Position numbers and translations under genes: made by a program. 64,000 bases of DNA, taken from assembly GCF_040807025.1 (NCBI RefSeq), contig NC_090944.1:121536738-121600737 (forward strand), read 5' to 3'. The DNA comes from Struthio camelus (taxonomy: Eukaryota; Chordata; Aves; Struthioniformes; Struthionidae). Shown here piece after piece: positions 13,163 through 27,502 of the stretch. Numbering within the stretch: position 1 is the stretch's first letter; the number at the start of each line of letters is the position of its first letter. The notes beneath the pieces were generated by a model that was not told the origin of the DNA, searched no databases, and saw only the letters and a program-made list of their open reading frames with translations.

Positions 13163-16100
13163 GCCCCCCGACACAAACCCATGGGCGACCACCAGGCCTG
13201 GCCTTAGCCTCACCTGTGCCCATCCCAATGGTGGTGCCTGGGGTGGTGGCGGCCCCTGCAGCGCTGCCCACTCATGGCGGGGCAGGACAGGCCCGGCGCG
13301 GTGCCTTAACACAAATAACCCTCATTCCTAAACTTAAAACATCTTAAAAGCTTTATTTAGGTAGGTATCCACAAGCCCTGGAGCTTCACTAAGACTTGGG
13401 CAACGCTTTTGCAGTCTGAGCAGGAAGCTTTTTGAACTTATTGAAGTTTAAGTACTTCTTGGCTTCTGCCAGCCAAAAAAATAACGGGTATTTAATATTT
13501 TGACCCTTGCCCTCCCAGCGTTGGCTGCCAGAAATCTTCGTAAGTTAGGGACGTGAACGGAAAATATGCGGGAGCTCTCTCAGCTCCCGCTGAATTGGAA
13601 TGAAACAAAGTAGGATCAACCCCTCTCAGGAAGTGCTCCGCTCCGACAACACAAAGCAACAGAAAAACTAAGGTAATCGAACTTTATTGAATACGAGCAT
13701 GTTTTAAATTTGGGGGCATTGATTTCAGCCGGTAATCATTTTACTCAGGCCTGTTCACTCATCCTAATGTAACAGACATTTAAGACTGGTAACTGTAAGT
13801 AGTTATACTTACTATGATTCCTGGATAAAATGCTCGTTGCATAACTCTGACAAAAAGGAGGCGTTATCTATTGGGCTGGGCTATGTATTTCAATGTTGCT
13901 AATAAAAAAAAAAGAAGGTTTGCTTGTTCTTCAATGTTTTTCTATAGCTGTGAGCTTCTAAAGGGCAATCCAAATTGAAAGTTGAAAAAAAATCTTACCG
14001 TATAAAGAAATCGCTTTAGTTAAAAGGATTAAGTAAAGATTTTTTTTATTATTAGGTGATTGTTTGCCAGACTGCAGTGTTCATATGTAAAATCTATAAA
14101 TATGATAATGTTCTGGAAATGTTATCACGTGGATAATAGTAACAACATAAGAGTTCAGTTTACATTATAGCCAAAAAGAAAAAAACATATCAATTCATCA
14201 AAGTCAATAGATTTCATTCATATGCAATTTATGTCAAAGTGGAAAAAATCTTAATATATTAAAAATACCTGTATTTGATGTGCATCCCGATGTAGGAGTA
14301 GTCCTAAAATAGTTCATCATTTTCTCAGAAATATTTTGAATATTTTGATATTCACTCTCTATTTTCAATTTCTGAGTAGAGGTGGACAAAACTATTCACC
14401 ATGACTGAACTATTTGGCAAGAAGCTGAGATTTCAACTGATACTCATCTTCATTCTTATGAATGATCGGTGTGAATTAGTCTACAGTCTACATATTTTTA
14501 GGAAACCTTTCTAACTGCTCTTTTTTTGAGTGCTCAGCGTTTGCAGCTCTCACTGTTGGTGGTATGTGATAGGTCAGCACTGGGGAGATGGCCAAGCTCC
14601 ACACCTGCCAAAGGTACACAAGGGTTGCTCTGAATCACTCCTGAACAGGCTTATCTTTCTTCATTAGCTGTACGGGGAGTCTAGGTTCTCATATTAAGCA
14701 GCCAAGTTGTATTTTTAAAATAAATCAGTACTAAAATGCCCTGAGGTATATTTTTCTGAAAATAAATACCCAGCACTTTTCTCAGGTAAAATTCTTCTTT
14801 ATGCCTAGGCATAGCACCAAGCCTATACAACGTGTATCTTTTACCTACTCCCTATTTCATTTCACGGTCTTAAATAAGACTTAAATATTGCATATGTCTT
14901 CTTTTTAATTGTCTGTACAATGATGAATTTCATGTTAGATGAATATTTTAATGAAAATGTGCCCTGAAACATGTTAATGAGCATGTGAAAGAGATTACAA
15001 GTAAAGCTGGGTGCAATATGACATTTCACAAAAACTACTAAGTTTTCAGCATTTGTTTTCATTTTTCACTGAAACAAAATTGAATGTTTTTAATGCTTTC
15101 CTTAAACATATCTGTGTTAAAATGTCTGATTCGCAACAAAAATGTCAGATTTTAGATTTTTTTTTTCCTCCATTGGGTCAGAAGCAATTAGAGACTTTAC
15201 AACCAAAGAAGAAACTTTCACCTAAAAATTTTATTTAATTCAATAGACTTCCATAATTTTAAACTCAACAGGCTAGCATATTTCTAGTATATTTTATTAA
15301 AAATTTTCTAATCAACTTTGCTTACAAATATTAATGAAGTACATTGCCAAATTGTGATCAAACAATGCTAGAGAACATTCATTTTCATTATTCTCTCAGC
15401 TCTACTCAAGAGATATTGATTACCACTGGTTCAATTTCAAGGTCCTAAAAATAGAAAACGGTTTAATAAAAGGCAGAAGGGACATCATTTCTGTCTTGGA
15501 TAACTCAACTCAGTTTCACAGCAGGTGAGTGAAAGGGGCAAGAGGTGACTGCAGAATTTTGGCAGTTTTCACTTAAGAGGCTAGACTACGCCTTTCTAAG
15601 CTCACATGGCTTGAAAGGCTAGACAGATTTTATCGAGACTGGACCATAAATGACTCCAAATTAATGTTTCAAAATGCAGAATGTATCTATAAGTATTCCA
15701 TTATAAGGTGTGGCTTGACACCAACTCTGGATTTAGCCTCTCATCCATCACAGCCTAATTACGTTTCCAGAAACAAAAAAGCATAATTATTCAATGTGAT
15801 GTGCAAGGAAGTGACCATATAACTGCCATTAACCTATGCATCACACTAAGTAATTGTCCTAAAGTCCTACCTATTTCAATATAACGTGCAAAAGTAAAAT
15901 ACTTCAGCCAGCTGCAAACGAGTGTTTGTACTTACACTACAATCATTATATAATATGAAGGTTACTATGTAACACAGCCATTGATCAAACCGAGTAAGTG
16001 AGAAAAAGGGCCCTGTTTATGCAACAGAAATTCCTTGCCACAGTTTCACTTACATGTCTCTCCTACTCCCAGGGGACCCACACTCTGCTGTATAATTTAT

Positions 16101-19100
16101 GCCATAAGGATTATTTATTAGATTGATTTATTCCATTATTGGTACTGTATTATTAAACCCTTATATTCTTTAATGATGACAATGCATTAGGAATAATTTT
16201 AATAATTTTATAAAAAAGTGAAAGAACATGTAATCAAAATCAAGGGTGAGAAACTGTTCAAGTACCATACAGTGCTGTTTAAAATTCCTAACTCAGGTAT
16301 CGCATGCTGCATTACCAAGGCACTGCTTTCCAGCTAACAAACCCTGTCCTGCATATGGAAGTCCTAAAGCTAGCATATCTGCCCCACCTCGGGGATGTTT
16401 GAATCACGCTTCTCTGCCTGCCATAGGTATGTTCTGTTTTATCAAACGTTCAACATCTTAACTCCAAGGAGCTCTCCAGCCAAAGTTAGTTACATTAAGT
16501 ATTTGGTTTTCAGCGTGCATTTCCTGAATGATATTTGGACACACTGAAGAAGGGATGGAAGAAAGTCACTGATTCCTTGTGAGGGACACTGAGACTCCCT
16601 GATCATGGTGTTGATATGAATGCACAGAACTTTTATTCCCCAGGATCATAGCTTCAGTTCCTATTCTTAAGGACTTTCCTTTTAAAGATAATGCTTATTT
16701 TTCCACACGTCTGAGAAAAGCATTTTCTATTCACTGGCTTTCTGGCAGCAACTAAAGTCGCTGGCAGAGGCTTCCATGTGAGTGCACATAGCACCAAGAC
16801 ATAATCCCATCTTCGACAATGTACTAATGAATGACAAATTCTTTCAAAAGCAAAGAGGGGAGAATAGCCGTATTAATAATCTTTAAGCTCTGTTACTGCA
16901 AACAGTAACTGTCTGTTCTCAATTATGATTAAGTTAAAAACAGACTATGTCAGAAAAGCCTTTTCCCCAAATGCCTAAGTCGGTTGCTTGCTATGAGCAG
17001 AGCAGGATGAATGCTGCTGGCAATATCCAACTGTGATATAATATATCGTAAAAACATCAGTCCTGAACTCAGTTTTATTGATGTTCACAACCCCTTTCAC
17101 TTGCTTCATAGTAACACTCAAATCAGCATTTTTCATTTGCAAAAATATTCATGTGGCCAGTTTGAGTAAAATCTTATATCTGTGAAAAAAATGGCAAGCA
17201 ATCATATTACATATTACATACAAATATTATATATTAAATATTATATGCTAATATAAATATGCTACATTATTTCCACACACTTCACATGATGAATAAAATA
17301 AGATGATGAAAATACTATCTTAAAATCCACAGCTGCTTATGGACACTTCATAAATTTAAAAAGGGTGTATTTGTTTATGAACAGGTCACTAAATGTCCAC
17401 GTGATCTACAGTACAGCTACAGAAGAAGGTACAGCAGAGAAAAGGATGTCATATCACTCAGCAGAGAATCTTGTGCTGATTAAGAGCCCTTGGAACATTT
17501 ATTAAGGAAAAAAAAAGAAACTCAACAAGGCTCATTAACTCAGACACAGTGCTATGCTAACAGCTGGCACACAGCTGGCTAACTCAGAGCATGAGCAGAA
17601 CAAATGTCTGTCTATCTACAAAAGGATGCACAGACATAACAGCTATACTGAAAAGAAACAATACCCTTTGAAGGAGATAGAAGACATGCTCACAAGTCCG
17701 GTTTTGGATGGAAACACTCTTCTCAGTTCCATAGGAATGCAGAAATTGCCCACCTGGAAGAGAATCAATGTTCCTCTAATTCAGCACTCTGCCCGTCACA
17801 GTTACCAGGTGGAGATGCTTCAGAGGAAGACACAAGAATTGCATCCTAGATTTAGTCAAATAATCACCCCAATGGAATTGCTAAAGAGTTGGTTGTATCC
17901 TGCATCATGAAGTTTAACAGTGTTTAACCCTTGAAAATGTGTTGGCAGCCACTGTTACCAAAGTTTCGTCTGTTCTTCATCACTATATAAATATTTGAGT
18001 GCTTTCTGAAATTTGCTTTGTCTTTGGCCTCAGTAGCAACTGTGCAAATGTGTTTCATGGTCTAACTATATACTATGCGAAAAAAGAGTTTTCCCATACA
18101 GATTCAAATCGGTTCCTTTCACTTTAATCAAATATCTTTCTCATGATATAAAACGGGAAACAATAGCATCCAATGTATTTTCTTTTAGGACATTCGGTAG
18201 GCTCAGAAGTTGTTTGGGTTTTGGTTGTTTGTTTGTTTTTGTTCATTTAAGTGTTCATATACATGACTCTTCTTCCTGAAGACAACTATCTGGTCTTTTC
18301 AGTTTTTGATGAGAATTCTTTTAATGTCCCTCATCATTCTCATCAGTTCGCCTCTCCTGCGAGCATGCCCAAAAATGCTACAATACTCTTTTGGAGATGG
18401 GTTGACAAACATTCCAGTGAATGTTCTAGACGAGGCCAAAAAGTATTATAAATAATGGCGTTATGTCATTTTTCCAGTATTGCTCTCCACTAAATTCTCT
18501 AAACATCCCAACAAAATTGCTAGCTTTTCTGAACAGTGCATTAAGAAAGTACCTTCAGTTCACAACAGTCCTGAGGTTTGTCACCAAAGTTAATAGTTTA
18601 TCAGTAACAGAAAACATTGTTAGCAGAGCTCCATGTTACGCTTAGTAGATGTGCCTAATGTAGTTATATCCTATACTATGTCTGCATTTGAGTTTCACAA
18701 AGTTTTAACCACAATTTGCGTATATTCAAAAGAAAAAAAAAATCATATGTTACACAGAAGTACCTATAGCATCTAAAGGGACGCTTGTTGACTTAGATGA
18801 ACATTCAGCAAAGCACTTTGTGTAAAAATAACCATATAAAAGAACCCATTAAACTCTTAAAATACATAAAATCTGAAAAAAAAATAAATTTAACAAAATT
18901 AAATCCAGAAAAGAACAAAAGAGGAAGGACTTAAGGGAAAAAAAATCCCACGTTATTAATGGAAGGTGACAATTTTTAGTGATCCAGTTAATAGGAAACA
19001 AAAACTATGTTGTCATCGAAGGAGTCTTACCCGGGATACTACGTGTCTAATAGGACATTTCAAGTGTGATTACAGGAAAGCTTTCAAAACAAGGGTTTTC

Positions 19101-22100
19101 CGAAGGCTAACAGGGAAATTACAAAATCACTGCACAAGTTCTTGATCTTCTTTAATTCAACTATATGAGAGAAAATTAGCATTTTGGGCGAAATACAGTG
19201 ATGTCCTACCAGTTTTATTACTCATTGCAAAACGATCATCAGTTTGTGGAAACTCAAAGATTACTTTTTCCATTCCGCTCCAAACATGTCGTAAACGAAG
19301 AGAAACACATTAACAGATGGGATTTTACGTTCCCTTCTCCATTCTGCCGCGTGTCACAGTGAAGTCCATTTACTTCTCTGGGGTCTGGTTCACGCTCCTC
19401 TGAAGCCTTTTTAATCTTAGTCTTCTTTTCCAAAATGCAGCTTCATATGGTCTGAACAGGTGCTCTATGACTTCTACATCCAGAATAGCAAGTGTCTCCT
19501 TCCAAATCAGTAGTGTTACCAAGCCTGGCAGCCCAATTCTGGGAGTGGCATTTCTTTTTATGCCCCACAGAATTAGAATGCCAAAGGCTTTATACCCTGA
19601 ACAGAGTCATTCACTCTACGAAGGAATAAATCACTACACAGCTTTCTCAATATTCTTCATAAAATTTATGTTTGTTTTTGACAAACACGTTTTATGAAAA
19701 ATTGTAAAATGTCTATGAATAGCAGCTGCAGAGCTTGCAGTGGTAAAGAATTAAGTCACTGGTAGCCCTGGAGTGCTAATGAGATAAAAATATGCTGAAT
19801 GTTCATGCTGTAGTTGAAATACACATGTTCTGCTTGCTACAGGTGCACAATGCTAATTTACTTTTTGGGCAAACTGTGCTCAGTTTGCATAATTTTAACA
19901 TGCTGAAACCTGCAAACATCAGGAAAATCCATGTGTTTCTCCGCCTGTAGCATTAAGTCATTGAATGCCTGACAATCAATACAAGCTCTCAGATCCAGAA
20001 GGGAAACCCTACTGGAAGTCCTGTGTTAGCTAAATTACAGGATCAAAGCCTTGAGGTATACCAGTCCAAGACTTTTGACTATAACCAACATTACCACGGC
20101 AATTTCACTGTCTGCAGGACCAGAACTATTTTTTTCTGACCCAACGGCAATTACTAATGATCTGTCCACTTGGAAGACGTTGCTATAAGCTTATCTGATA
20201 AATACAGTACTCAGACTAAACATTATCCTGAAGGCAGGTTGTGGAGTAATTTCTACTCTCTAATTCGCTGTAGCAAAAATTGACTGTGATCCAACCTATA
20301 AATCTTCAAAATGAAAGCATGGTATTTTGTATTACTTCAACTTTTTATCATTTATCACGGTAAATATGTCTATCTATGCTGAAATAACCTAAAATTAATG
20401 CAATCAGTAGATGAAGACACCTTTTCAATGGTCACTACAGCCAAAGAAGCTGGTGGCTGAGAGGATGTACAAGGAATACAACGTAAAATAATATTGAGAA
20501 AATATGCATACACATCACTGAAACACAGCACATTGCATAAATGACTATAAAGAAATATTAGTACAGAAGAGTTACAAATTAGCATTCACAGTTCAGTTCA
20601 GAATCTTAGAAGCTTCTTCAAATTATTGCGGGTTATTCAGATTGGGGTACCTGGCTATGGAATGATTAAATTTTGTCTTATAATGCATCCTGCAAAACAA
20701 GAGTTTATTAAATACATAAGAGAGAACTTATGCCAATTGTCTAAAACAGGTAATACTTTGACCATTTCTGCTTCCACTGCATGAATTCTCTATTTCTCCT
20801 AATGCTTTAGTAGGTATGGTATTTTTGCACAAATATATAACTAAATCGTAAGTGGTAGTCAGCAGAGGCTGGGGCCACAGAATGGCTAGAAAGAAACACA
20901 GAGAAAGAGCAAGAGGAAATGACTGTGTGTATTGAACATGGCAGAACAGGGTCAACAGCCAAAACAGCAACAACAAGAGTACAGATCAAAGACTGCACTT
21001 AGCAAACACTAATTTGGCAGTATTAAAAATGCAAATACAATATATGTTTTGACATCACAGAAGCATATTTCTGGGAAAGATACACAAACCTTCCAGTTCC
21101 TACACAAAAATGTTGAGTATTTATATTGCATAGAAGGAGCAGTTTCCTGAGTTGAGAGAATAGGTTGCCCTAACACTGGTGCTTTTTGGTCTTTACAGGT
21201 GCACTAGAAAAAACTGTGGAGATAAAATGTTTGAATGCTGCTAATAATTTGTTTTAGAAAATGTATTAATATGTTCAACACTGATTGCATGGAAGGAAGA
21301 TCAAACTAGAAACATCATTAACATTGTATAAGAAGAACAATAGGTAGCATTGTCTAGTCTGGATCTTAAAGCACTTGTGGGTAGGTTTGGTGCAGAACAG
21401 AAAGGAAATAACAATATAAAATCATTTGCCACTTTTCCCCTCCAGCAGGACCACAAGAGCAATACTCACTTATAGCAGTGGAAGGTTCACCCTTCAAATA
21501 TGCCCTGGAACCACCATTGGATCAGCCACAACAAATGCCTCTGTGCCAGAAAGCATGAATATTGAACAGGCACAGGAGAAGATGCTGTTTCTGGCCACAG
21601 ACAGTCCTCGCAACAGGTCCAATCTACTCTCACAGTATTTCTAACCTTGACATCATCATAGTGCAACTAAACGCAGATGCGTCTCTTCTGCCAGGGTAAC
21701 TGCTTCTGTCTCCGTCACACAGCCTGAGTAGTAAATGGAAAAATTCTCTATGTTACTTAGGGCAGTGTCAGCTCCTAAGATGCCCAAGTACTTACAATTT
21801 GTCCTACACCTCTTTACTTCTTTTTTCACTCCAGCCCCTACAATGCTGTATCATCAAGCAATTTTGATTTTTATCCTTGTACCTAGTTCCTGCATTGCCT
21901 TTAATTTTTATTTCTTGCTCATCACCCTTCTTTTATCCTGTTCTTTATTTCCTGCAATAACTCTTGCTTTTATAACTTTAGTAGCTTGCCTGCTTGCTTC
22001 CCATGCCTTCAACAACAGCGACTGTATCCACATCTACCTGCTGTCTTCGCTACCTCCCAATTTCTCTTTTGTCTCATTCCTGCTTTCCTCCTCCAGTACT

Positions 22101-22537
22101 TTCCTCTGCGCTGTATTGCAAACATCTGAAATACTAGAAGTAATGATAACGCTGAGGACTCTTGAGACAGATTGTGGGGACTAAACAAAAATAAAATGAA
22201 TGAAGCTTTTAAACTAATAGCAATTAATATTGCGATTTCTGGAAAGGGCAACTCTCACCTCCCTTATTGAAGGGTTTTAAGCTAGACATCCCAACAATAA
22301 AGCTGCCCTGAAGTGTAAAAATACTAGCCATCTGGCACACTGCAGTATTCCCTTAGTGAATATCTCTTGAGCAGGTGCATCATTTATAGTTTAAACACTG
22401 ATGAGCTCAACTACCTATCTGCAGCTTCATACCACAAATATTCCCCTGCTTTGATGCTTTAGTAATTCTCACCAACACTAACAATTATAGCAATTTTTGA
22501 ATCAGAGTATATCTTCTGATTACTAGGAAATTATACC

Positions 22538-22640
22538 CTTATGAAAAGTAATATATTTTTAGTATACTTGGCACACTTTTAGTACAGCTAAGTATCTGTA
22601 GAATACTTGAATTATCCCAAGTATACTCATTTTTCATAAG
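22538..22640. repeat. Interrupted inverted repeat (about 24-34-bp arms)
   Basis: CTTATGAAAA (22,538) and AGTATACTTGG (22,561-22,571) are matched on the opposite arm by CCAAGTATACT (22,617-22,627) and TTTTCATAAG (22,631-22,640). The left arm carries about 10 extra bases between the two blocks. The loop is about 45 bp. It could be a MITE remnant or a local inverted duplication. No target-site duplication is evident. Confidence 0.75.
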
Positions 22641-25600
22641 TGTAGAGTGACACATTATAAAACAAATTATTATAATCAGAGATTTTCTTGAAGCTATCAA
22701 AAGGCTTGATTCAAAAAGGGATAAGTTTTTCCTAGTACCCTCAGCCTCCATTAGCGGTTAGTGGAAGCTGAGGGCACTCAGCACCACTGAGGGAAGTTCC
22801 CGTGTAAAATCCGATCCCGCAGCTGTGGCAAGATGCAATTTCTTTGATTGCTCCTACTAATTTGCATACTACATCTATGATTTGTGCCCGCTGATAATTT
22901 ACACTAGAATATCTTGCCATGCTGCCAACCTTATAGACTTGCTGTACATTGTTTTTCAATTTGCGATGTCATTGGAGTAGAACTTGTTGTTTACCCTGAG
23001 CCACATACTACAGAGAATACTCAGCCGCTCTCCTAATATATAGGGGTCTTGAATACAGGCAGCTATACCTAGGCAGCTCAGTGGTCCCAGCAAAAAGGAT
23101 GATGGTGGTGACGGATGACAATGAATGGATTTCATACACGTGTATACAAATGACATACAATTGGACTTCATATAAATTACATCAATCATATGAGAGTAGG
23201 AATTTAGTGAGACTTAAAAAGGAATTATGGGAAATGATATGACTAACATTAATAAATGTTAAATAGTAAGGATTTTGAAAGAAATATTAAGCAAAGTACT
23301 CTGGGGTTCAATATAGTCTCTCTTTGAGATAGCAACAAAAAATGAATCCTACATTTATTTACTGCAGGATTTCTTGCACATTTCTTTCGAGCATGTCATA
23401 CTGGAGACACTTATGGGATGAAATGAGTCCTGGTAATTATCTGTGTAACAGCTTCCAAGTTCTTATGGTGACCACTGACCACTTGATGCCAACACACAAG
23501 TTTGTTGTTTTCTTCAGTTCTCCTTCTTATCTAAAGGATTGCCCATTACTGATGCTTAAAGAAAACTGTTTTAAGACATACAAAAGCAAACATTTGAGCT
23601 AAAGAAGACTCAGCTATTCTGAATTGGTTTAAGTCCTTTTACCGTTGTAACCCAAAGCATTTAATTGCAGAGTATTTATAGGTGTTAGTCCTAAACTCAG
23701 ATCTGTCATGGATGGCCTTGAGATACACTGCTGTATGCGTAAATATTTTACACAGGTTATGTCATGCTACCAGGTAAAGTTTCACAGGAAATAATCACAT
23801 TTTCAAGACATGAACATAGGGGGTGTTTTTAAAATTAGAGAGAATAATATTATTAAAAGTTACAGTCTTTCTTCTTCTCGCTGCAATTTTTTTGTATAGG
23901 CTGTCCTGGCTAGCATCCTGATACAACTTTTTAAAATCACGATACCGATGTTCACATCAATCCCACCAAACTCTTCTATAAAGAAAATTCTACAACCACC
24001 TTTTTAACAGAGTTAATATCAAACCAAAGAAACGTACTTTGGAAGCCACTGGATTTACTGCTACTTTCTGCTTTAGCATGCTTTGCCCAGTTGGTTGATA
24101 TGGGTTGTCAAATCGAAATGTATATATTGAGACAGACATTTTGCAACACTCTGTAGAGCTTCAGTGAGAAAACTATTGTTGTTCGTGTCATACCATCATC
24201 CGTTCTGGAACCCGCTGAAGATTCGTCAACAAAGCTAGTTGATAAAGGAGTTCCTGCACAGCTCAGAAGTGCTAAGATGGGGTCTTTCACTACAGATTTC
24301 TCCTAGTGATGTGCACTGCTGTGCTCATCAGGCAGCCCTTGAGCCCAGTGGGAATTAGAACTGGTATGTTTGAAAGTGTGCCATATTTTCAACTTTGGGA
24401 TTTCAAGCCATCAGACAATAGGTTTTGGTCACGAGTGATTTCTTTCTGAATGTCAGCTGCGGAAGACAGCTGGACTTTTCTATAATTGAGTAAGTGAAAT
24501 AGTTTTTGTAAATCTAGAAAAATAGCTGCTAAGACTTGTCTATTTCCTTCCTACAGATCCAGCACTACTCTTTTTCTAGGGCCTAAGTCCAGGTAATTCT
24601 CTGTATATCCTTAAATGCATTTTATGGATTTTAGAGCTCCTGGTAGCTCCTGTATTCTTTATGTTTTCCTCTGTGATGATTATGTTACAGTAACACAAAG
24701 ATCTTCATACTCAACAAGTTTTCCTCACATATTCTGAAGGAAAAATAAAAACGTATGTGTTCGATATGGAACTCTTGATAAGTAATATAATTTAATATCT
24801 CCTGCTTGTTGCATAGACTTAGATACTGTCTATATTTAAGTACTGAACAGGCCTGTTTTTCTTACCACGTTAAGCCAGTTCCCTACAATGAAGCTGCAAA
24901 GCCAACAACAATGGCACAAATATCTTCCGATCCTCATGAATGCCCACACATTTTCTCATCTTGTTTGTTTTCTTTGGACAAGACTAGTTTTGGAGATCAA
25001 AAGCCACCTGTATGTTTCCAGTCTTCTCTTCTACAGTAGTGTATCGATAAACACAGCTGATACCTTCTGCAATAGCAGCAGACTTGGAAATACCATTCAA
25101 TGTCAGTACTTGGTATAAGGTCAAGAAATACTTTAAATAATTGAAAGCATGCTCTTTTACTTTATTACTTATCTATTCAGAATTGGTCTTAAGCAACTTT
25201 TTAACAGCTTGAACCTCTGAAGTTAAGTATAAACTAGCTCCAGATGCATCACCTAGAGAAAGTATCAAATCCAATTCACCTGTAGTTAGTTGCCTTCCAG
25301 TTCTGTAAGTCTGAATTCAGACTTACATCTCAGTCAAATACCATGAGTACTGCAGCTGAATATTTGCTGCAACTCATTTTGTTATGCTGTATAGTTTTGC
25401 CTCTCTCTTTTATTTCAAGATCTCCAGTTACTTCAAAATTTTCCTTCATTACTTTGAATCAAGCAAGTAAGGAACCATGCAACATGCCATCTTTCTTTTC
25501 ATCACTTTCTTTTTACTTTACTTCTGCCTTTACCTTCTTCACCCACAGCTGAGATTATCATCCAGTAATATGCCAACTGAGAGGCAGAAATTATACCTTA

Positions 25601-26354
25601 CTTCCTTCACACGTCTTTAAAGTTCCCTGGCAGTACGAAGATGCAGAGAATTGTATACACCTTTACTAGTTCTGTTAAACTTCTCTTCACTATATTTGCC
25701 TGTATGTTCTTCAGTTTGGACCAAATTCAAAATGTAAAACTGAATTTTTCAAAAAAAATCTCAGAGTGTCCTCTCTAAAAATTTGTCTTCAGAGAAGTAC
25801 AGGGTCAGCTCCTTAATGCGTCTGAAGCTTTTCACAAAGATTTGCCTTGGTACAGACAGATTGATATGTGACAGAATAGCTCCAAAGAAGGTAAAGATGT
25901 CAGACATACGTAGAACATTTATAACCAGAATACAGCCTTGGGGTACACCAGAAATCTAACTGTCCTATTACTGAACATTGTCTTCAGCTGCTTCAGTACA
26001 GAAGCAGCTTTGATCTCCTTAAAATCTTCTAAACAATTCCTGTCCAAACAATAATTGTCTCTTTCTATCTTTCTCCTGTCTGTCCAGCTAACCAATGTTT
26101 TCAGGAACCATCTTCACTTTGATTTTTTTTTCCTCAGTGGAATGATCCTTACTTCTGCTGCACTGTGCTAACTGGGTACTTTTCTATTTTATTAGCTCTG
26201 CTGGTCATGCCAATTGCATGTGTGTGCCTCAGAGACAGCTTCAGCACTAACTTCAGCTTGCCAACAAGTCTTTTATTTGAAATTACAACTGTTGTACAAT
26301 TTCTTATATGTACTTTTTTAATGATTCAAAGGCACTTTGTTCTGACAATGCCTT

Positions 26355-26379
26355 CCCCCCCCCCCCCAAAAAAAAAAAA
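26355..26379. repeat. C13-A12 homopolymer pair
   Basis: A run of 13 C is followed directly by 12 A, so base counts here are error-prone. Confidence 0.9.
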
Positions 26380-27470
26380 TCTCAAACATGCAAACTGGAT
26401 AATGTACTACATTCCCTTTGACAGAAAATATTATTGGTTTGTTTCCAAGAATATCATTGCTGCTCTTATCTCTTTACTTTTCAAAATCTGTAAATATCTT
26501 TATATAACACAGAACATAAATTTACGCAGTAGAAAGTCAGGTTTTCTTACTGTAAGGCAATGTGCTCCTTATAAGTTATTCCATACGTTTGTCAAGCTGA
26601 AAGACCTTTGAAGAGAGGTGGTTTAGAAATCACGTTGTTTCTTCTTTTTTCTTTTTCTTCCTCTTCTTTTTTATTTTTGTACTGCTTCAGAATGAATCAA
26701 CTATGACACCATATGCTGCAACAATTGCTGAGAATGACAGAAGTAATACATTCTTCTAAAACTCAACAAAAAATACGATTAAATTAAGGAAAACTGTGTT
26801 GTCCCTAAATCTCCCTGGCTTACTGAACATTGCTTTATTTCTATGCAGACTCTTCCCAGCCTTCCTTTCACCATGGCAGGCTTCTTGCTACTGATTGAGA
26901 GAAATAGGAATATCCTCTGGTCACTGCAGGAATAACTGAGCTTTTTGAAGGTGGAAGAATCCTCCACCTATGGCATCACATCCATCCATATCAGTGACTG
27001 CCAGCGTGGGCTTTGACGCTCATCATCTCATTGAAAGACCACAAAAGGTTTTACCATGTGTTCACCATGAGCTCACTTCTGAAAACAAGGCCACAGTTAG
27101 AAAATGTTATTTTTCACACAGTGCCAAATACACTAACTTCTACGAGATGACAATTTTGCTACTTTAAAAACATGTACCAATTTTTGTTATATCACAGCCT
27201 ACAATTTAAATGCTTTTCAGAGCAGGAGAGATATTTGCTCATTGCTCTGTTCAGAGGGGTCAAGTTACTAGAACTGTCAAGAGAAATTCCTCACTCCTTA
27301 TTTGAAAATAAGTGGATATGGATATCATCTGGCTGAACAAAAGGGATGCCTGATTATGCTGTAAGTACTGAAGATATGTTGCATATCTAGCAGGCTTTTA
27401 TTCTCATTACTTAACATGTTGCTTGGTTACCTCATCAAACTTGTCAGCTGTGAAGAAGCCTGCTTCATTT

Positions 27471-27502
27471 AAAAAAAAAAAAATATATATATATATATAT
27501 AA
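27471..27502. repeat. A13 followed by (TA)n
   Basis: A poly-A run passes straight into about nine TA units. No SINE body is visible upstream of it on the + strand. Confidence 0.9.

Larger units (their letters stand above)
12930..13310. other. Isolated GC-rich, CpG-rich island about 15 kb upstream of NRXN1
   Basis: An abrupt block of about 380 bp with very high GC sits in AT-rich DNA. It is preceded by G-runs at 12,681-12,695 and 12,781-12,801. It contains the 23-bp minisatellite with GCCGCCAT cores and an 11-bp CCCGGCCACAG triplet repeat. Frames on both strands are repeat-driven and do not look like genes. It could be an orphan CpG island or enhancer, a decayed GC-rich element, or simply a GC-rich minisatellite locus as seen in birds. 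Confidence 0.6.

Noticed and set aside
12896-13331. 138-142-codon frames on both strands of the GC island
   Set aside because: Both read through the 23-bp and 11-bp repeats, and the peptides are repeat artefacts.
17554-17910. 118-codon ATG frame on the + strand
   Set aside because: No domain, splice signals or known similarity. Several frames of this length are expected by chance in 64 kb of AT-rich DNA.
21735-22184. 149-codon frame with membrane-like hydrophobic stretches
   Set aside because: The hydrophobicity comes from a pyrimidine-rich strand (TTT/CTT/TCC codons). No ordered helices or family signature.
26165-26611. 148-codon frame
   Set aside because: It crosses a C13-A12 homopolymer pair and has no recognisable protein features.
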